A DNA stretch of 64,000 nucleotides. Source: Alkalimonas mucilaginosa (GTDB lineage: Bacteria; Pseudomonadota; Gammaproteobacteria; Enterobacterales; Alteromonadaceae). The position numbers and the translations under genes are program-made. The stretch spans positions 62,001 through 126,000 of the forward strand of contig NZ_JAUGZK010000005.1 of the NCBI RefSeq assembly GCF_036327005.1. The letters are read 5' to 3'. Positions 1 through 8,184 of the stretch are shown one piece after another. The notes below the pieces were generated by a model. The model saw nothing but the letters and a program-made list of their open reading frames with translations, had not been told where the DNA came from and did not search any database. Each line of letters starts with the position of its first letter. The first letter of the stretch is position 1.

Positions 1-712
1 GCGCATCGGTAAATTGCTGATGCAAATCCTGGCTGTCTTCCGTCAACTCTTTCGAACGTTCACGCAGTTGGTCAATTTCCTGCTGCATATCTTGCTGCTG
101 CAGTTCGAGTTGTTCAATCTGAAGTTCCAATTGCTCAATCATGTCATCGTGCTCAGTTAAAGAAGCCGCTGTCACAGCAGCTGATGGTTGGGAAGTCTGT
201 GCCTTGGGCACACCATGAACGGTTGCAGACGTTTTCGCAGCAACTGCCGGCTCTTGATCTGGTTGTTCAACGGGTTCTGCAGATGCTTCCTTTGCATCGG
301 TTGGCTGCTCTTTGGCCTGCTCCATCGGCTGAGTCAGCGTCTGCTCAGGTTCAGTACCCAAATCAGCGGCCTCCTCCATCACCTCTGCCGGCGGAGCTTG
401 TTCGGCTTGCCCGGCATCTTTTTCCTGATTGGCTTTTTTATTTTTACTGAATTTCAGCATTTTACTTAATGAACCAGGCATTTTCTCAGTCAGTGCTGTT
501 AACGAAGCGATGCCACGGGTGGTTGCTGTCGAAGCATCAAGGGCTGCAGCCTGCACTGGATCGTACTGATACTCTGTACACCAGTGGTCAAAATGCACCA
601 CAATGCTGGAGCGACTGCCATCAATCTGTTTCGCCAGAATATCCAACGTAATAGGCCGCCCTTCCCTTTGCAACCGCTCACACACTGCTTTCACTTCGCT
701 GTAATTTGCCAT
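1..712 (-). CDS. KfrA-like DNA-binding protein (3' end outside window)
   Basis: Partial gene; the C-terminus lies beyond the window edge and 237 codons are visible from ATG at 712. Residues 1-50 (MANYSEVKAVCERL, then RPITLDILAKQIDGSRSS) resemble the N-terminal helix-turn-helix of plasmid KfrA proteins, which bind their own promoter and assist plasmid stability. Residues 90-185 are low complexity, rich in E, P, Q and A, and probably disordered. From about 190 a Gln/Glu/Leu-rich coiled coil starts, as in KfrA. It is divergent from a parA-like gene, so a partition-type role is likely. The family call rests on architecture and motif resemblance only. Confidence 0.72.
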   Translation of the reverse strand, partial: MANYSEVKAVCERLQREGRPITLDILAKQIDGSRSSIVVHFDHWCTEYQYDPVQAAALDASTATTRGIASLTALTEKMPGSLSKMLKFSKNKKANQEKDAGQAEQAPPAEVMEEAADLGTEPEQTLTQPMEQAKEQPTDAKEASAEPVEQPDQEPAVAAKTSATVHGVPKAQTSQPSAAVTAASLTEHDDMIEQLELQIEQLELQQQDMQQEIDQLRERSKELTEDSQDLHQQFTDA

Positions 713-720
713 TGCGTACC

Positions 721-750
721 CGCCTTTCTACCAACTGAGCTAAGTAGGAT
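721..750 (-). other. tRNA D-arm-like remnant
   Basis: Read on the minus strand, 745-728 is TTAGCTCAGTTGGTAGAA, which is the canonical start of the D-arm of bacterial tRNAs (TAGCTCAGTTGGTAGA), preceded by TCCTAC where the acceptor strand would be. No anticodon arm, T-arm or CCA end follows; the sequence runs straight into the start of the KfrA-like gene. It may be a residual 5' end of a tRNA gene left by integration or rearrangement, or chance similarity. Confidence 0.4.
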
Positions 751-971
751 ACTTGTTTTTTGCTGAAACTGGAAATCTTTAGCGCATATTTTTTGTTCGA
801 TTGTTACATCGGATACACAGATAAATTACCTGAAGTTCGCTGCCAATAGCTTTGCGTGTTTCGCCGCTCATTTCCAGCGCTGATTATTCGCATACTCTAA
901 AGTTCCAGCCTATACTTTTTAGTAGGTTCCGCAGGAACATTTCACTGAAAGCAGCAAATGAGGATAGACAG

Positions 972-1667
972 ATGATTCTGTTAGTCGGTGGAGAAAAAGG
1001 TGGCAGCGGTAAAAGTTGTCTGGCACAGAACATCGCGGTGTATTTTACCCGGGAAAAACAAGCCAATGTAATGCTGGTCGACTGTGATCCACAGCGAACG
1101 ACCTCGGATTGGGTACAGGAAAGGCATCTGAACCCAGACCTGCCCTGGATTAACTGCGTACAAATGTACGGCAAAATCCGGTACGAGCTGAAAAGCCTGG
1201 AAATGCATTACGATGTGGTAGTGGTAGACTGCGGTGGCCAGGACAGTGTTGCCCTGCGCTCGGCCATGGTGGTTGCCAGCCATGTGTTATTGCCTCTGCG
1301 TCCCAAGCGACGGGATCTGAAAACACTGGAGCATTTAGAAGATCTGGTCAGCGCCAGCAATGTGGTCAATCCTGATATGATTGTCGGCTGCGTGATGACA
1401 CAGTGCCCATCCCTGCCGAACCAGGCGAACCGTATTCTGGATGCCAAGGAAGTCTGTAAGTCATTCAACTTACGAGTCCTTGAAGCCATTACCTACAGCC
1501 GTAACATCTATGATGACAGCGAAGAGAAAGGCTTATCGGTGATGGACATCGATCCGGATGGCAAAGCCGCTGTAGAAATCCGGGATATTATTACTGAACT
1601 GCTGTCGATGAAGGCGATACAAGAAGATGGGTCTGCAGGATCTGAAAAAAAAGTCTACGCCGTCTGA
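972..1667 (+). CDS. ParA-family partition ATPase
   Basis: A 231-residue ParA/MinD-like ATPase. The deviant Walker A motif KGGSGKS is at residues 9-15 and the Walker A' motif LVDCDPQRTTSDW follows at about 35-47; a Walker B-like strand is VVVVDCGGQD. The short length without an N-terminal HTH fits the small type Ib plasmid ParA class. ATG 972 is chosen because the ATPase fold begins there and AGGATAGACAG precedes it; an upstream in-frame ATG would add 40 unlike residues. It overlaps the ribbon-helix-helix gene downstream by 41 nt. Role inferred: DNA segregation or positioning together with that partner. Confidence 0.88.
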   Translation: MILLVGGEKGGSGKSCLAQNIAVYFTREKQANVMLVDCDPQRTTSDWVQERHLNPDLPWINCVQMYGKIRYELKSLEMHYDVVVVDCGGQDSVALRSAMVVASHVLLPLRPKRRDLKTLEHLEDLVSASNVVNPDMIVGCVMTQCPSLPNQANRILDAKEVCKSFNLRVLEAITYSRNIYDDSEEKGLSVMDIDPDGKAAVEIRDIITELLSMKAIQEDGSAGSEKKVYAV

Positions 1668-1977
1668 ACGAAAATCCGTCGATGTAGATGCGTTTATTGA
1701 TGATGCCAACAATTATGCCATGGGTTTGCCTAAGGTCGTAAACCTGCGCCAACTGCAGCCTGACGGAGAGCCAGGCCCACGTAAGCCTATGCGCCATGCC
1801 ACTTTTACTCTGAGCCAGGAAGCGATTGAGGCCCTGAATCAGCTTAGTGAGTTAACAGGTGAAGCAAAGTCTAAAATTATCCGGCATTTGGTGTTGCAGG
1901 CAATTCAGCAAGCCAGCCCAAGACCCGATCTGGTGATAGAGCCCGTTACCCCCTCGGATAAAACAGGCTCCAGCTAA
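1627..1977 (+). CDS. ribbon-helix-helix protein, putative partition partner of ParA
   Basis: A 116-residue protein beginning inside the 3' end of the ParA gene, so the two are probably translationally coupled. Residues 56-90 (RHATFTLSQEAIEALNQLSE, then KSKIIRHLVLQAIQQ) have the beta-strand plus two helices pattern of MetJ/Arc-type DNA-binding proteins. The N-terminal 50 residues are charged and may contact ParA, as in small centromere-binding proteins of type Ib partition systems. The call depends mostly on position and predicted fold; no named family is recognised with certainty. Confidence 0.7.
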   Translation: MGLQDLKKKSTPSERKSVDVDAFIDDANNYAMGLPKVVNLRQLQPDGEPGPRKPMRHATFTLSQEAIEALNQLSELTGEAKSKIIRHLVLQAIQQASPRPDLVIEPVTPSDKTGSS

Positions 1978-1986
1978 GGTCCCGCT

Positions 1987-2415
1987 TTATTCTTTACGAT
2001 GCAACCAGGCATAAGCAGTTTCGAAAGCGGTTTGCTGAAAGCCTTTTAAGCCCGTGGCTTTAAAATCGATGAGCAGCGGGTTACGACTGAGCTGGTCTTT
2101 AATCTGCTGACCAGATAGCAGCTCTACGTTAATATCCGGCAACAGTTGCAAGGCCGTTTCAATCTTAAAGCCCACAGCACCACCGGCAAATTTGCCTTTT
2201 TGCGGCCGCTCCCGAATAACTAACTGACTTACTTTATAGTCCTGCAAAAATTTTTGCAGTGTAAACTGAAACTTGCGAACAGACTCGGCGTCCTTATCCT
2301 GCAAGAGGGCAAAACGCTGCTGGCGGCAATCCGGCAATTGAAATAATCCCTGCTCCAGCGTCATCAGACAAATAATGGCTTCATTGCTTTTAATATCTAC
2401 CCCACAAACACGCAT
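1987..2415 (-). CDS. DUF3010 family protein
   Basis: A 142-residue protein starting MRVCGVDIKSNEAIICLM, matching the DUF3010 family of gammaproteobacteria. The opening VCGVDIKSNEA resembles the first strand and acidic residue of an RNase H-like fold, and VIRERPQKGKFAGG is a conserved-looking middle block. Function is not established. It converges on the ribbon-helix-helix gene with only 9 nt between the stops, and marks the return to ordinary chromosomal genes. Confidence 0.8.
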   Translation of the reverse strand: MRVCGVDIKSNEAIICLMTLEQGLFQLPDCRQQRFALLQDKDAESVRKFQFTLQKFLQDYKVSQLVIRERPQKGKFAGGAVGFKIETALQLLPDINVELLSGQQIKDQLSRNPLLIDFKATGLKGFQQTAFETAYAWLHRKE

Positions 2416-2454
2416 CAGTATCTCCTAAAGTAATTTTATTGATATACCGCAAGC

Positions 2455-2820
2455 TCAGTGTCGCATCAGGATGTCATACTGACTGTCGATAATGCCACAG
2501 GCTTTGCGCAGTGGTTCGCCAAACAGCAACGGATTAAAGTCACCATCGATGCAATACCGCTGCCGGAATAACAGCAGCTCCTGTTTCGACGATGCTGCCC
2601 GTTGCAATTGTGCCCGCTGGCCTTCACCCAGCTCTTGCCCTAACTCAGCAAAGAGTCGGTCAATGTTGCGTAAGGCCTGAGCTTCACCAGAGCGGCTGGT
2701 CAATCCGGCCATTTGATAAAACTGCTGAAACAGCCATTCTTTATAGGGACTCACTCTGGGATGATCAGAAAAGGTCGCCAGCAACAGAATGACCAGCAAA
2801 ATGAACAGTAGCTTTTTCAT
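2455..2820 (-). CDS. hypothetical protein with N-terminal membrane anchor
   Basis: Start ATG 2820 (MKKLLFILLVILLLATFSDH) is preceded by CAGGAAAAG; the longer in-frame opening back to 3072 would overlap the divergent ccoG and is unlikely. The 121-residue product has a single hydrophobic segment at residues 3-16, then a soluble, helical, Gln/Leu-rich domain that probably faces the periplasm. Two Cys (residues 90 and 108) could form a disulfide. The family is not recognised. Confidence 0.7.
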   Translation of the reverse strand: MKKLLFILLVILLLATFSDHPRVSPYKEWLFQQFYQMAGLTSRSGEAQALRNIDRLFAELGQELGEGQRAQLQRAASSKQELLLFRQRYCIDGDFNPLLFGEPLRKACGIIDSQYDILMRH

Positions 2821-2987
2821 GGCAAAGCTTTTCCTGAGTACAGATAGCTTGATCATACCTGATTGCCGGAACATTTGTCTGCATCCGACCAAAGTAAAAG
2901 CACTGTTCCTGAACACCATCCAAAGAAATGGTATACTGCAGTCAGCAGAATCGTTGTCTGCTGATGCATGCCAGGGCAGAGGTAACC

Positions 2988-4412
2988 GTGACCAATAAGA
3001 TTGATGTGAAAAATATTCCGGTAGACGTAAAGCTGCATAAGCCAGAGCAAACACCACCAGGCCGTTACCCATCGCGTGATCGCATTTATGTCAGGGCCAT
3101 GAAGGGCATGCATCAGGCTATACGGCGTTACATGGGCTTCTTTTTTATGGGCCTGTTTATGCTGCTACCCTGGCTGCGGTACAACGGTGAGCAAGCCATT
3201 TTGCTGAATATCGCTGAACAAAAATTCAGTATCTTTGCCCTGACGCTCTGGCCACAGGATTTCACCATTCTGGCCTGGCTCTTTATTATAGCGGCCTATG
3301 CCTTATTCTTTGTTACCACGTTTTATGGCCGGGTTTGGTGTGGTTATTTGTGCCCACAATCGGTCTGGACTTTTATCTTTATGTGGTTTGAAGAAAAGAT
3401 TCAGGGCAGTCGTAACCAACGCATGAAGCTGGACCAGCAGCCATGGAGTATCAGTAAATTCGGTAAAAAGTTTCTTACCCACCTCTGTTGGGTAGCCTTT
3501 GCCTTGTTAACAGCCTTGATTTTTGTGGGCTACTTTACCCCGGTGGACCAACTCTTTCTGAACTTTTTCACTCTACAGGCCGGTTTCTGGGCCACGCTCT
3601 CGGTGTTGTTTTTCACCTTCTGCACCTATGGCAATGCCGGCTGGATGCGTGAGATTATGTGTACTCATATGTGTCCGTACGCCCGCTTTCAATCGGCAAT
3701 GTTCGATAAAGATACTTTCACGGTGGCTTACGATGAGCGTCGGGGGGAAACCCGTGGCCCACGTAGCCGTAAAGATACCGATTACAAAGCCAAAGGTCTG
3801 GGAGATTGCATCGACTGCAACCTGTGCGTGCATGTCTGTCCGACCGGCATCGATATCCGCAATGGCCTGCAGTACGAGTGCATCAACTGTGGTGCCTGCA
3901 TTGATGCCTGCGACGATACCATGAGCAAAATGGGCTATCCAAAAGGCTTAATTAGCTACACTACGGAAAACCGGCTGCAAGGCAAAGGTGCCCATGTGCT
4001 AAGGCCTAAGCTGCTGGGCTATTTCACAGTACTGGTGATCGTTTGTCTGGCCTTTGTTTATACCTTATACAGCCGGCAGCCGCTGGAGTTTGATATTCTG
4101 CGAGACCGCGGAGCCTTGTACCGTGATACCAGTGAGGGTTGGGTGGAAAATACCTATACGCTACGTATCATTAATAAGTCACAACAAGCGCAAACCTTTG
4201 TGTTTTCAATGTCGGGGCTGGCTGATGTTCGTTGGATAGGCCCTACCGAGCTAACCGTAGCCGGCGGTGAGACTGCCAGCCTGCCAATCAGTCTGGCTGC
4301 CGATCCCTGGGAGCTGGAGCAACCCATTAGTGACATCACCTTTACGGTCACCATTGAAGGGCAGCCAGATATCGAAGTCTCACAAACCAACCGCTTCTTC
4401 TCCAGACGCTAA
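2988..4412 (+). CDS. ccoG: CcoG, cbb3-type cytochrome oxidase assembly ferredoxin
   Basis: A 474-residue membrane iron-sulfur protein of the CcoG/RdxA/FixG family, which acts in copper delivery for cbb3 oxidase assembly. Membrane segments come first, including the FYGRVWCGYLCPQSVW motif. MCTHMCPYARFQSAMFD follows, then two 4Fe-4S motifs (CIDCNLCVHVCPTGID and CINCGACIDACDD), a further membrane helix and a C-terminal Ig-like periplasmic domain. GTG 2988 is preferred because GAGGTAACC precedes it and the length fits the family; ATG 2964 is an alternative. No cco structural genes are in the window. Confidence 0.93.
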   Translation: MTNKIDVKNIPVDVKLHKPEQTPPGRYPSRDRIYVRAMKGMHQAIRRYMGFFFMGLFMLLPWLRYNGEQAILLNIAEQKFSIFALTLWPQDFTILAWLFIIAAYALFFVTTFYGRVWCGYLCPQSVWTFIFMWFEEKIQGSRNQRMKLDQQPWSISKFGKKFLTHLCWVAFALLTALIFVGYFTPVDQLFLNFFTLQAGFWATLSVLFFTFCTYGNAGWMREIMCTHMCPYARFQSAMFDKDTFTVAYDERRGETRGPRSRKDTDYKAKGLGDCIDCNLCVHVCPTGIDIRNGLQYECINCGACIDACDDTMSKMGYPKGLISYTTENRLQGKGAHVLRPKLLGYFTVLVIVCLAFVYTLYSRQPLEFDILRDRGALYRDTSEGWVENTYTLRIINKSQQAQTFVFSMSGLADVRWIGPTELTVAGGETASLPISLAADPWELEQPISDITFTVTIEGQPDIEVSQTNRFFSRR

Positions 4413-4463
4413 GTCATGCTATAGTCGCTGCATGTTCTTGCCTGCAGCGACTATAGGAGCCCC

Positions 4464-5459
4464 ATGTCCGCTTTTTGTTTTGCCGATTTAACACCTGATG
4501 CCGTACTGGATGCACTGGAGCATATCGGCTTTGTCATTCATTCTGGCTTAACCCCTCTCAATAGCTATGAGAACCGGGTCTATCAATTTATCGGCGAATT
4601 GCCAGAGCAGCCAGAGATCCAGCGCTGGGTCGTCAAATTCTACCGCCCGCAACGCTGGAGCCATGCCCAGTTGCAGGAGGAACACGACTTTACCTACGAG
4701 CTATTGGCCGCCGATGTGCCGGTGGTCGCCCCCATAAAGCTGGCCGGTCAATCCGTATTGCCTTATACCGGTGGCTATTTTGCGCTGTTTCCCAGCAGAG
4801 GGGGGCGCACCCTGGAAACGGACAACGAAGAACAATTGGCCCAACTAGGTCGATTTTTAGGGCGTCTGCACCAGGTGGGACAAAGCAAGGTGTTTCAACA
4901 GCGCCCAAGCTTCAGTACCGATAGCCACTTGCTGCAAAGCCGGCAGGTGCTGCAGCAGTGCCCGCACATCCCAGCGCATATGCACAATGCATTTTTTACC
5001 GTATTGGACCAGGTTATCACCGAAGCAACTGCCTTGTATCAACCCAGGCAGTTAATTCGGGTGCATGGGGACTGTCATGCCGGTAATTTATTCATTGATC
5101 AACAAGGGCCCTTTTTTGTCGATCTGGATGACTGCCGTATGGGTCCGGCGATTCAGGATCTGTGGATGATGCTGTCGGGTGAGCGTGCCGACCAGTTGCT
5201 GTATCTGGACATCATGTTGGAGGAGTACCAACAATATTGCGATTTTAACCCGGCGGAGCTGAAACTGATCGAACCCTTGCGTGCCATGCGTATAATTCAT
5301 TACATGGCCTGGCTGGCACGACGTTGGGATGATCCGGCTTTTGCAATGAACTTTCCATGGTTTGCGACAGACAAATACTGGGAGCAGCAGGCTTTGGTGT
5401 TAAAAGAACAATTGTTTCAGCTGCGCCAGCCCCCGTTATCGCTGCAGGCCGGTTTTTAA
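4464..5459 (+). CDS. srkA: SrkA (YihE) stress-response serine/threonine kinase
   Basis: A 331-residue aminoglycoside-phosphotransferase-fold kinase of the SrkA/YihE family, which counteracts stress-induced cell death. The start MSAFCFADLTPDAVLDAL and the ENRVYQ motif are typical. The catalytic loop is HGDCHAGNLF with the metal-binding segment VDLDDCRMGP. ATAGGAGCCCC precedes the ATG. It lies 80 nt upstream of dsbA, the same order as yihE-dsbA in E. coli. Confidence 0.93.
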   Translation: MSAFCFADLTPDAVLDALEHIGFVIHSGLTPLNSYENRVYQFIGELPEQPEIQRWVVKFYRPQRWSHAQLQEEHDFTYELLAADVPVVAPIKLAGQSVLPYTGGYFALFPSRGGRTLETDNEEQLAQLGRFLGRLHQVGQSKVFQQRPSFSTDSHLLQSRQVLQQCPHIPAHMHNAFFTVLDQVITEATALYQPRQLIRVHGDCHAGNLFIDQQGPFFVDLDDCRMGPAIQDLWMMLSGERADQLLYLDIMLEEYQQYCDFNPAELKLIEPLRAMRIIHYMAWLARRWDDPAFAMNFPWFATDKYWEQQALVLKEQLFQLRQPPLSLQAGF

Positions 5460-5538
5460 TAGGCCAGCCATGGGCAAAACGAGGCTTTTTTGCTAGGCTA
5501 GCCCAATCAGATTGTTGTACTTTATGAAAGGAACTTCC

Positions 5539-6180
5539 ATGATGAAAACGTTGTTTGCTTTATTGGTAGCCACGGTCTTGCTGGCAGCCCCGGCTTACGC
5601 CCAGACCTTTGTTGAAGGCAAGCACTACGAGGTAATAGCAGAGCAAGGCACCGACAAGCCAGAGTTAAAAGAGTACTTCTCCTTTTTCTGCGGCGGCTGT
5701 GCCAGTATCGAACCGGTTGTACAGCAGCTAAGTGATAACCTGCCAGAAGGCACTCAGTTTAAAAAAGTCCATGTGGATTTTGTGCGGGGCGCCTCACCGG
5801 AAGTGCAAAATACGCTGGCCCGAGCCTATATCGTCGCCGATGCACTGGACAGAGGTAATGCTTTCTCAACAGCTGTCTTCAACCATATCCACCGTCAGCG
5901 CCAGCAAATACGTAACGACAATGATGTCCGTACCATCGCCCTGGGTGTTGGCATTGCAGCAGACGAGTACGATAGCCGCATCAACAGCTTTGCCGTGCGT
6001 ATGGGCGCCACTGTGATGCGCAACGAACAAAATGAAATGTCCCGTTCACGCGTGCTGACCGGTGTCCCTACCTTTGTCATTAACGGCAAATACAAAATAA
6101 ATAACTCCAATCTGGATGGCCGTAACTTCGCCTCCGAGCTGGAGCAACTGGTAGATTATCTGCTGCAAAAAGACAGCTAA
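5539..6180 (+). CDS. dsbA: periplasmic thiol:disulfide oxidoreductase DsbA
   Basis: A 213-residue DsbA-type thioredoxin-fold protein that introduces disulfides into exported proteins. A signal peptide (MMKTLFALLVATVLLAAPAYA) ends before QTFVEGKHY. The active site is FFCGGC, so the CxxC dipeptide is Gly-Gly instead of the usual Pro-His. The cis-proline loop is TGVPTFVINGKY. The start is the paired ATGs at 5539/5542 after GAAAGGAACTTCC; an earlier ATG at 5524 lacks a signal-like start. Position after srkA supports the assignment. Confidence 0.93.
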   Translation: MMKTLFALLVATVLLAAPAYAQTFVEGKHYEVIAEQGTDKPELKEYFSFFCGGCASIEPVVQQLSDNLPEGTQFKKVHVDFVRGASPEVQNTLARAYIVADALDRGNAFSTAVFNHIHRQRQQIRNDNDVRTIALGVGIAADEYDSRINSFAVRMGATVMRNEQNEMSRSRVLTGVPTFVINGKYKINNSNLDGRNFASELEQLVDYLLQKDS

Positions 6181-6192
6181 TATCTCCTCGGG

Positions 6193-6212
6193 CAGGCAGC
6201 AAAAGCTGCCTG
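6193..6212 (+). terminator. possible terminator hairpin after dsbA
   Basis: A perfect 8-bp stem, CAGGCAGC / GCTGCCTG, with an AAAA loop lies 12 nt after the dsbA stop. There is no clear T-run after it (GCCTCATCC), so it may be an mRNA 3' stabiliser, not an efficient terminator. Confidence 0.4.
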
Positions 6213-6371
6213 GCCTCATCCCCAACGCTCAGTTGTTACCCACCAGACAGACTCCGCTAGCAGCCACAGCTACCTCGTCAGGCAACGGCTCCAGACTGAT
6301 TTACTTTTAATCAATTTGCATAACAATCCAACAGTTAACACCCAAAAAACAATTTATGACACTGGTATGAC

Positions 6372-6400
6372 TTTACATTACATCATTGCCCCCCTAGAAT
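6372..6400 (+). promoter_or_regulatory. sigma-70 promoter for the YfaZ-like barrel gene
   Basis: The -35 box TTTACA (6372-6377) and -10 box TAGAAT (6395-6400) each match consensus at five of six positions and are separated by 17 bp. The predicted start near 6407 leaves a leader of about 30 nt before ATG 6439. Confidence 0.7.
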
Positions 6401-6438
6401 CCGCCGCCGTGACACCAACAGGACAAGGACATAACACT

Positions 6439-7233
6439 ATGATGTTAAAATATGCACTTCCATTCGTTGCAGTTGCAGCATCCGCTTCTGCCATCGCCAA
6501 TGATTACCAACTGATCTCTTCTCTGGAGTGGGATCATATCCGTCAAGGCGGTAACTCTGCCAATGTACGCGCATTGGAAGCCACCTACTTCCTGGACAGC
6601 AAAACTGTACTTGGTCCGCTGGATCAGTTTGAGTACATCAACAAAACTTCCAACATCCAGGCTGGTTATAGCCGCGCCGATAGCACCAACCTGTATGGTC
6701 TGGGTGGCGAATATTTTACCGATTCAGGTGTTGTAGTTTCTGCAGCTCACCTGCGCAACAGCGATTTCCATACCAATACACTGGGCCTGGGCTACCTGTT
6801 TTCAAATGACTTCATCGTTCGCGCTGAAGCCATTCGCCCACGCAGCGAAAGCACTTCTTACCTGTTCTCTGCCAGCTACAATGTGCAGCTGGAAGGCAAC
6901 GACTACATCGGCTTTACCGTAAGCACCGATGATGACTTCGACTACCAGAGCATCAGCAGCAAGTACTTCGCTGCTCTGGGTGATGATCGTTTTATCACTG
7001 TGGGCGCTGAATTTGAGCGCTTTGACGGCGAGCGCAATGAGTGGGAAGCAGAAGTAGGTTTCTACTTCACCCGTATGACTTCAGTTGCAGTTACTTACAA
7101 TCGCAGCAAAAGCTACGGCTTCAAAGCTAAGCACTTCTTCAACCAGAATTGGGCACTGGCAGCTGGCTACGGCAGCAACCGTGACGAATCAGGTCTGAAC
7201 ATTTGGCACCTGGGCGTTACTGGCCAGTTCTAA
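6439..7233 (+). CDS. YfaZ-like outer-membrane beta-barrel protein
   Basis: A 264-residue exported protein. The signal peptide is MMLKYALPFVAVAASASAIA, with likely cleavage before NDYQL. The rest is alternating beta-strand sequence rich in aromatic and Gly residues, with a C-terminal Phe (HLGVTGQF), the signature of an outer-membrane barrel inserted by the Bam complex. It resembles the YfaZ/putative porin group; the substrate is unknown. ATG 6439 (or 6442) follows AGGACAAGGACAT. A strong promoter lies upstream and a clear terminator downstream, so it is a single-gene unit. Confidence 0.75.
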   Translation: MMLKYALPFVAVAASASAIANDYQLISSLEWDHIRQGGNSANVRALEATYFLDSKTVLGPLDQFEYINKTSNIQAGYSRADSTNLYGLGGEYFTDSGVVVSAAHLRNSDFHTNTLGLGYLFSNDFIVRAEAIRPRSESTSYLFSASYNVQLEGNDYIGFTVSTDDDFDYQSISSKYFAALGDDRFITVGAEFERFDGERNEWEAEVGFYFTRMTSVAVTYNRSKSYGFKAKHFFNQNWALAAGYGSNRDESGLNIWHLGVTGQF

Positions 7234-7253
7234 ACCATAGTTTATGATCTTGC

Positions 7254-7278
7254 AAAGGGCACCCTGAGTGCCCTTTTT
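7254..7278 (+). terminator. rho-independent terminator
   Basis: A perfect 9-bp stem, AAAGGGCAC / GTGCCCTTT, with a 5-nt loop is followed by a run of T (7274-7278). It ends the barrel-protein transcript, between two convergent genes. Confidence 0.9.
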
Positions 7279-7293
7279 GTTGTCGGCAGTATT

Positions 7294-7686
7294 TTACTCA
7301 GCAGTTTCAATCAAGACGGCTATCGGCACCAATTGATACCGTGCACTGTCAGCACCTGGCCAGGGCTGCAAAATGCCGGTTGCATAAGCAGTTTTGCCTT
7401 TGGCGCTTACCGGAAACACCATGTCACCATCCCGCACCTTGATACGAAACGCCGGTTGATGCTCTGTCGTTTCAAAGCGCATCCAGCAATGCATTTTCTC
7501 ACAGACTGCAGCGATGGTGCCCTGCACTGTCACTTCCTGATCCAAATAGTGTTCCGGGGCAGCCAGGATACTGCTTAAAGCAACTAATTTTTCCTGCTGC
7601 ACTTCGCCGCCAAACTGCACCGGATCAGCCTGTGCAACGCTTACTAAACAGCTGGCAGCAGCCAGCAAGATGATGATTTTGTTCAT
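7294..7686 (-). CDS. DUF4920 family exported protein
   Basis: A 130-residue protein with signal peptide MNKIIILLAAASCLVSVAQA. The mature part carries VTVQGTIAAVCEKMHCWMRF, an OB-fold-like strand with a CxxxxC pair, as in DUF4920 proteins, which may bind metal. ATG 7686 is chosen for the signal peptide and the GGAGCTTAGA before it; it begins 11 nt after the stop of the RidA gene, so the two form an operon. Exact function is unknown. Confidence 0.75.
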   Translation of the reverse strand: MNKIIILLAAASCLVSVAQADPVQFGGEVQQEKLVALSSILAAPEHYLDQEVTVQGTIAAVCEKMHCWMRFETTEHQPAFRIKVRDGDMVFPVSAKGKTAYATGILQPWPGADSARYQLVPIAVLIETAE

Positions 7687-7697
7687 TCTAAGCTCCT

Positions 7698-8048
7698 TTA
7701 TTCCGGACAAGCTGCCACAAAGGCAATTTCAACCAGCATGGCTGGATCCAGCAGTTCTACCTTGATGCAGGCGCGTGATGGTGCACAGCCTGCCGGCAGC
7801 CAGGCATCCCAGCACTGGTTAAAAGCATCGACCTGACTGCTATCGGTAATGAAAATAGTGGCACTGAGTAACTTGCTGTGATCGCTGCCAAGGGCCGCCA
7901 GGGTTTGCTCTGCCAGCTGGAAAATCTGCCGGGCCTGACCCGCCATATCGGCGCTGGTATCCTCCGGTACTTCAACAAAGTGGGCGATGCCGTTAAATAC
8001 GGTGGCATCGGACCAGCGCTGACTTGGATTGTGGCGTTGAATACGCAT
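7698..8048 (-). CDS. RidA-family protein (reactive enamine/imine deaminase or relative)
   Basis: A 116-residue YjgF/RidA-family protein starting MRIQRHNPSQRWSDATVFNG. Conserved features include ADMAGQARQIFQLAEQTLAALGSD, ATIFITDSSQVDAFNQCW and a C-terminal ELLDPAMLVEIAFVA. RidA enzymes deaminate reactive 2-aminoacrylate. The catalytic Arg usually found in the PxRxxV segment corresponds here to APSRACIKVE, so an Arg is present. The start at 8048 removes a non-homologous 18-residue extension. It is first in a two-gene operon with the DUF4920 gene. Confidence 0.85.
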   Translation of the reverse strand: MRIQRHNPSQRWSDATVFNGIAHFVEVPEDTSADMAGQARQIFQLAEQTLAALGSDHSKLLSATIFITDSSQVDAFNQCWDAWLPAGCAPSRACIKVELLDPAMLVEIAFVAACPE

Positions 8049-8184
8049 CGTGAACTCCTGCATGCAAAAATGGATTATTGCCAGCTTAAATGCGAAATAC
8101 AATCATTTTCATAGCTCAGTATCCAACAGACCACAGCGAGTGCGGCTTTGTGGTACACTCATGCTGTATAACTGGGAACTTGCC

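Noticed and set aside
2821..3072. Longer start for the anchored hypothetical protein at 2455
   Set aside because: It would overlap the divergent ccoG start and displace the membrane anchor from the N-terminus.
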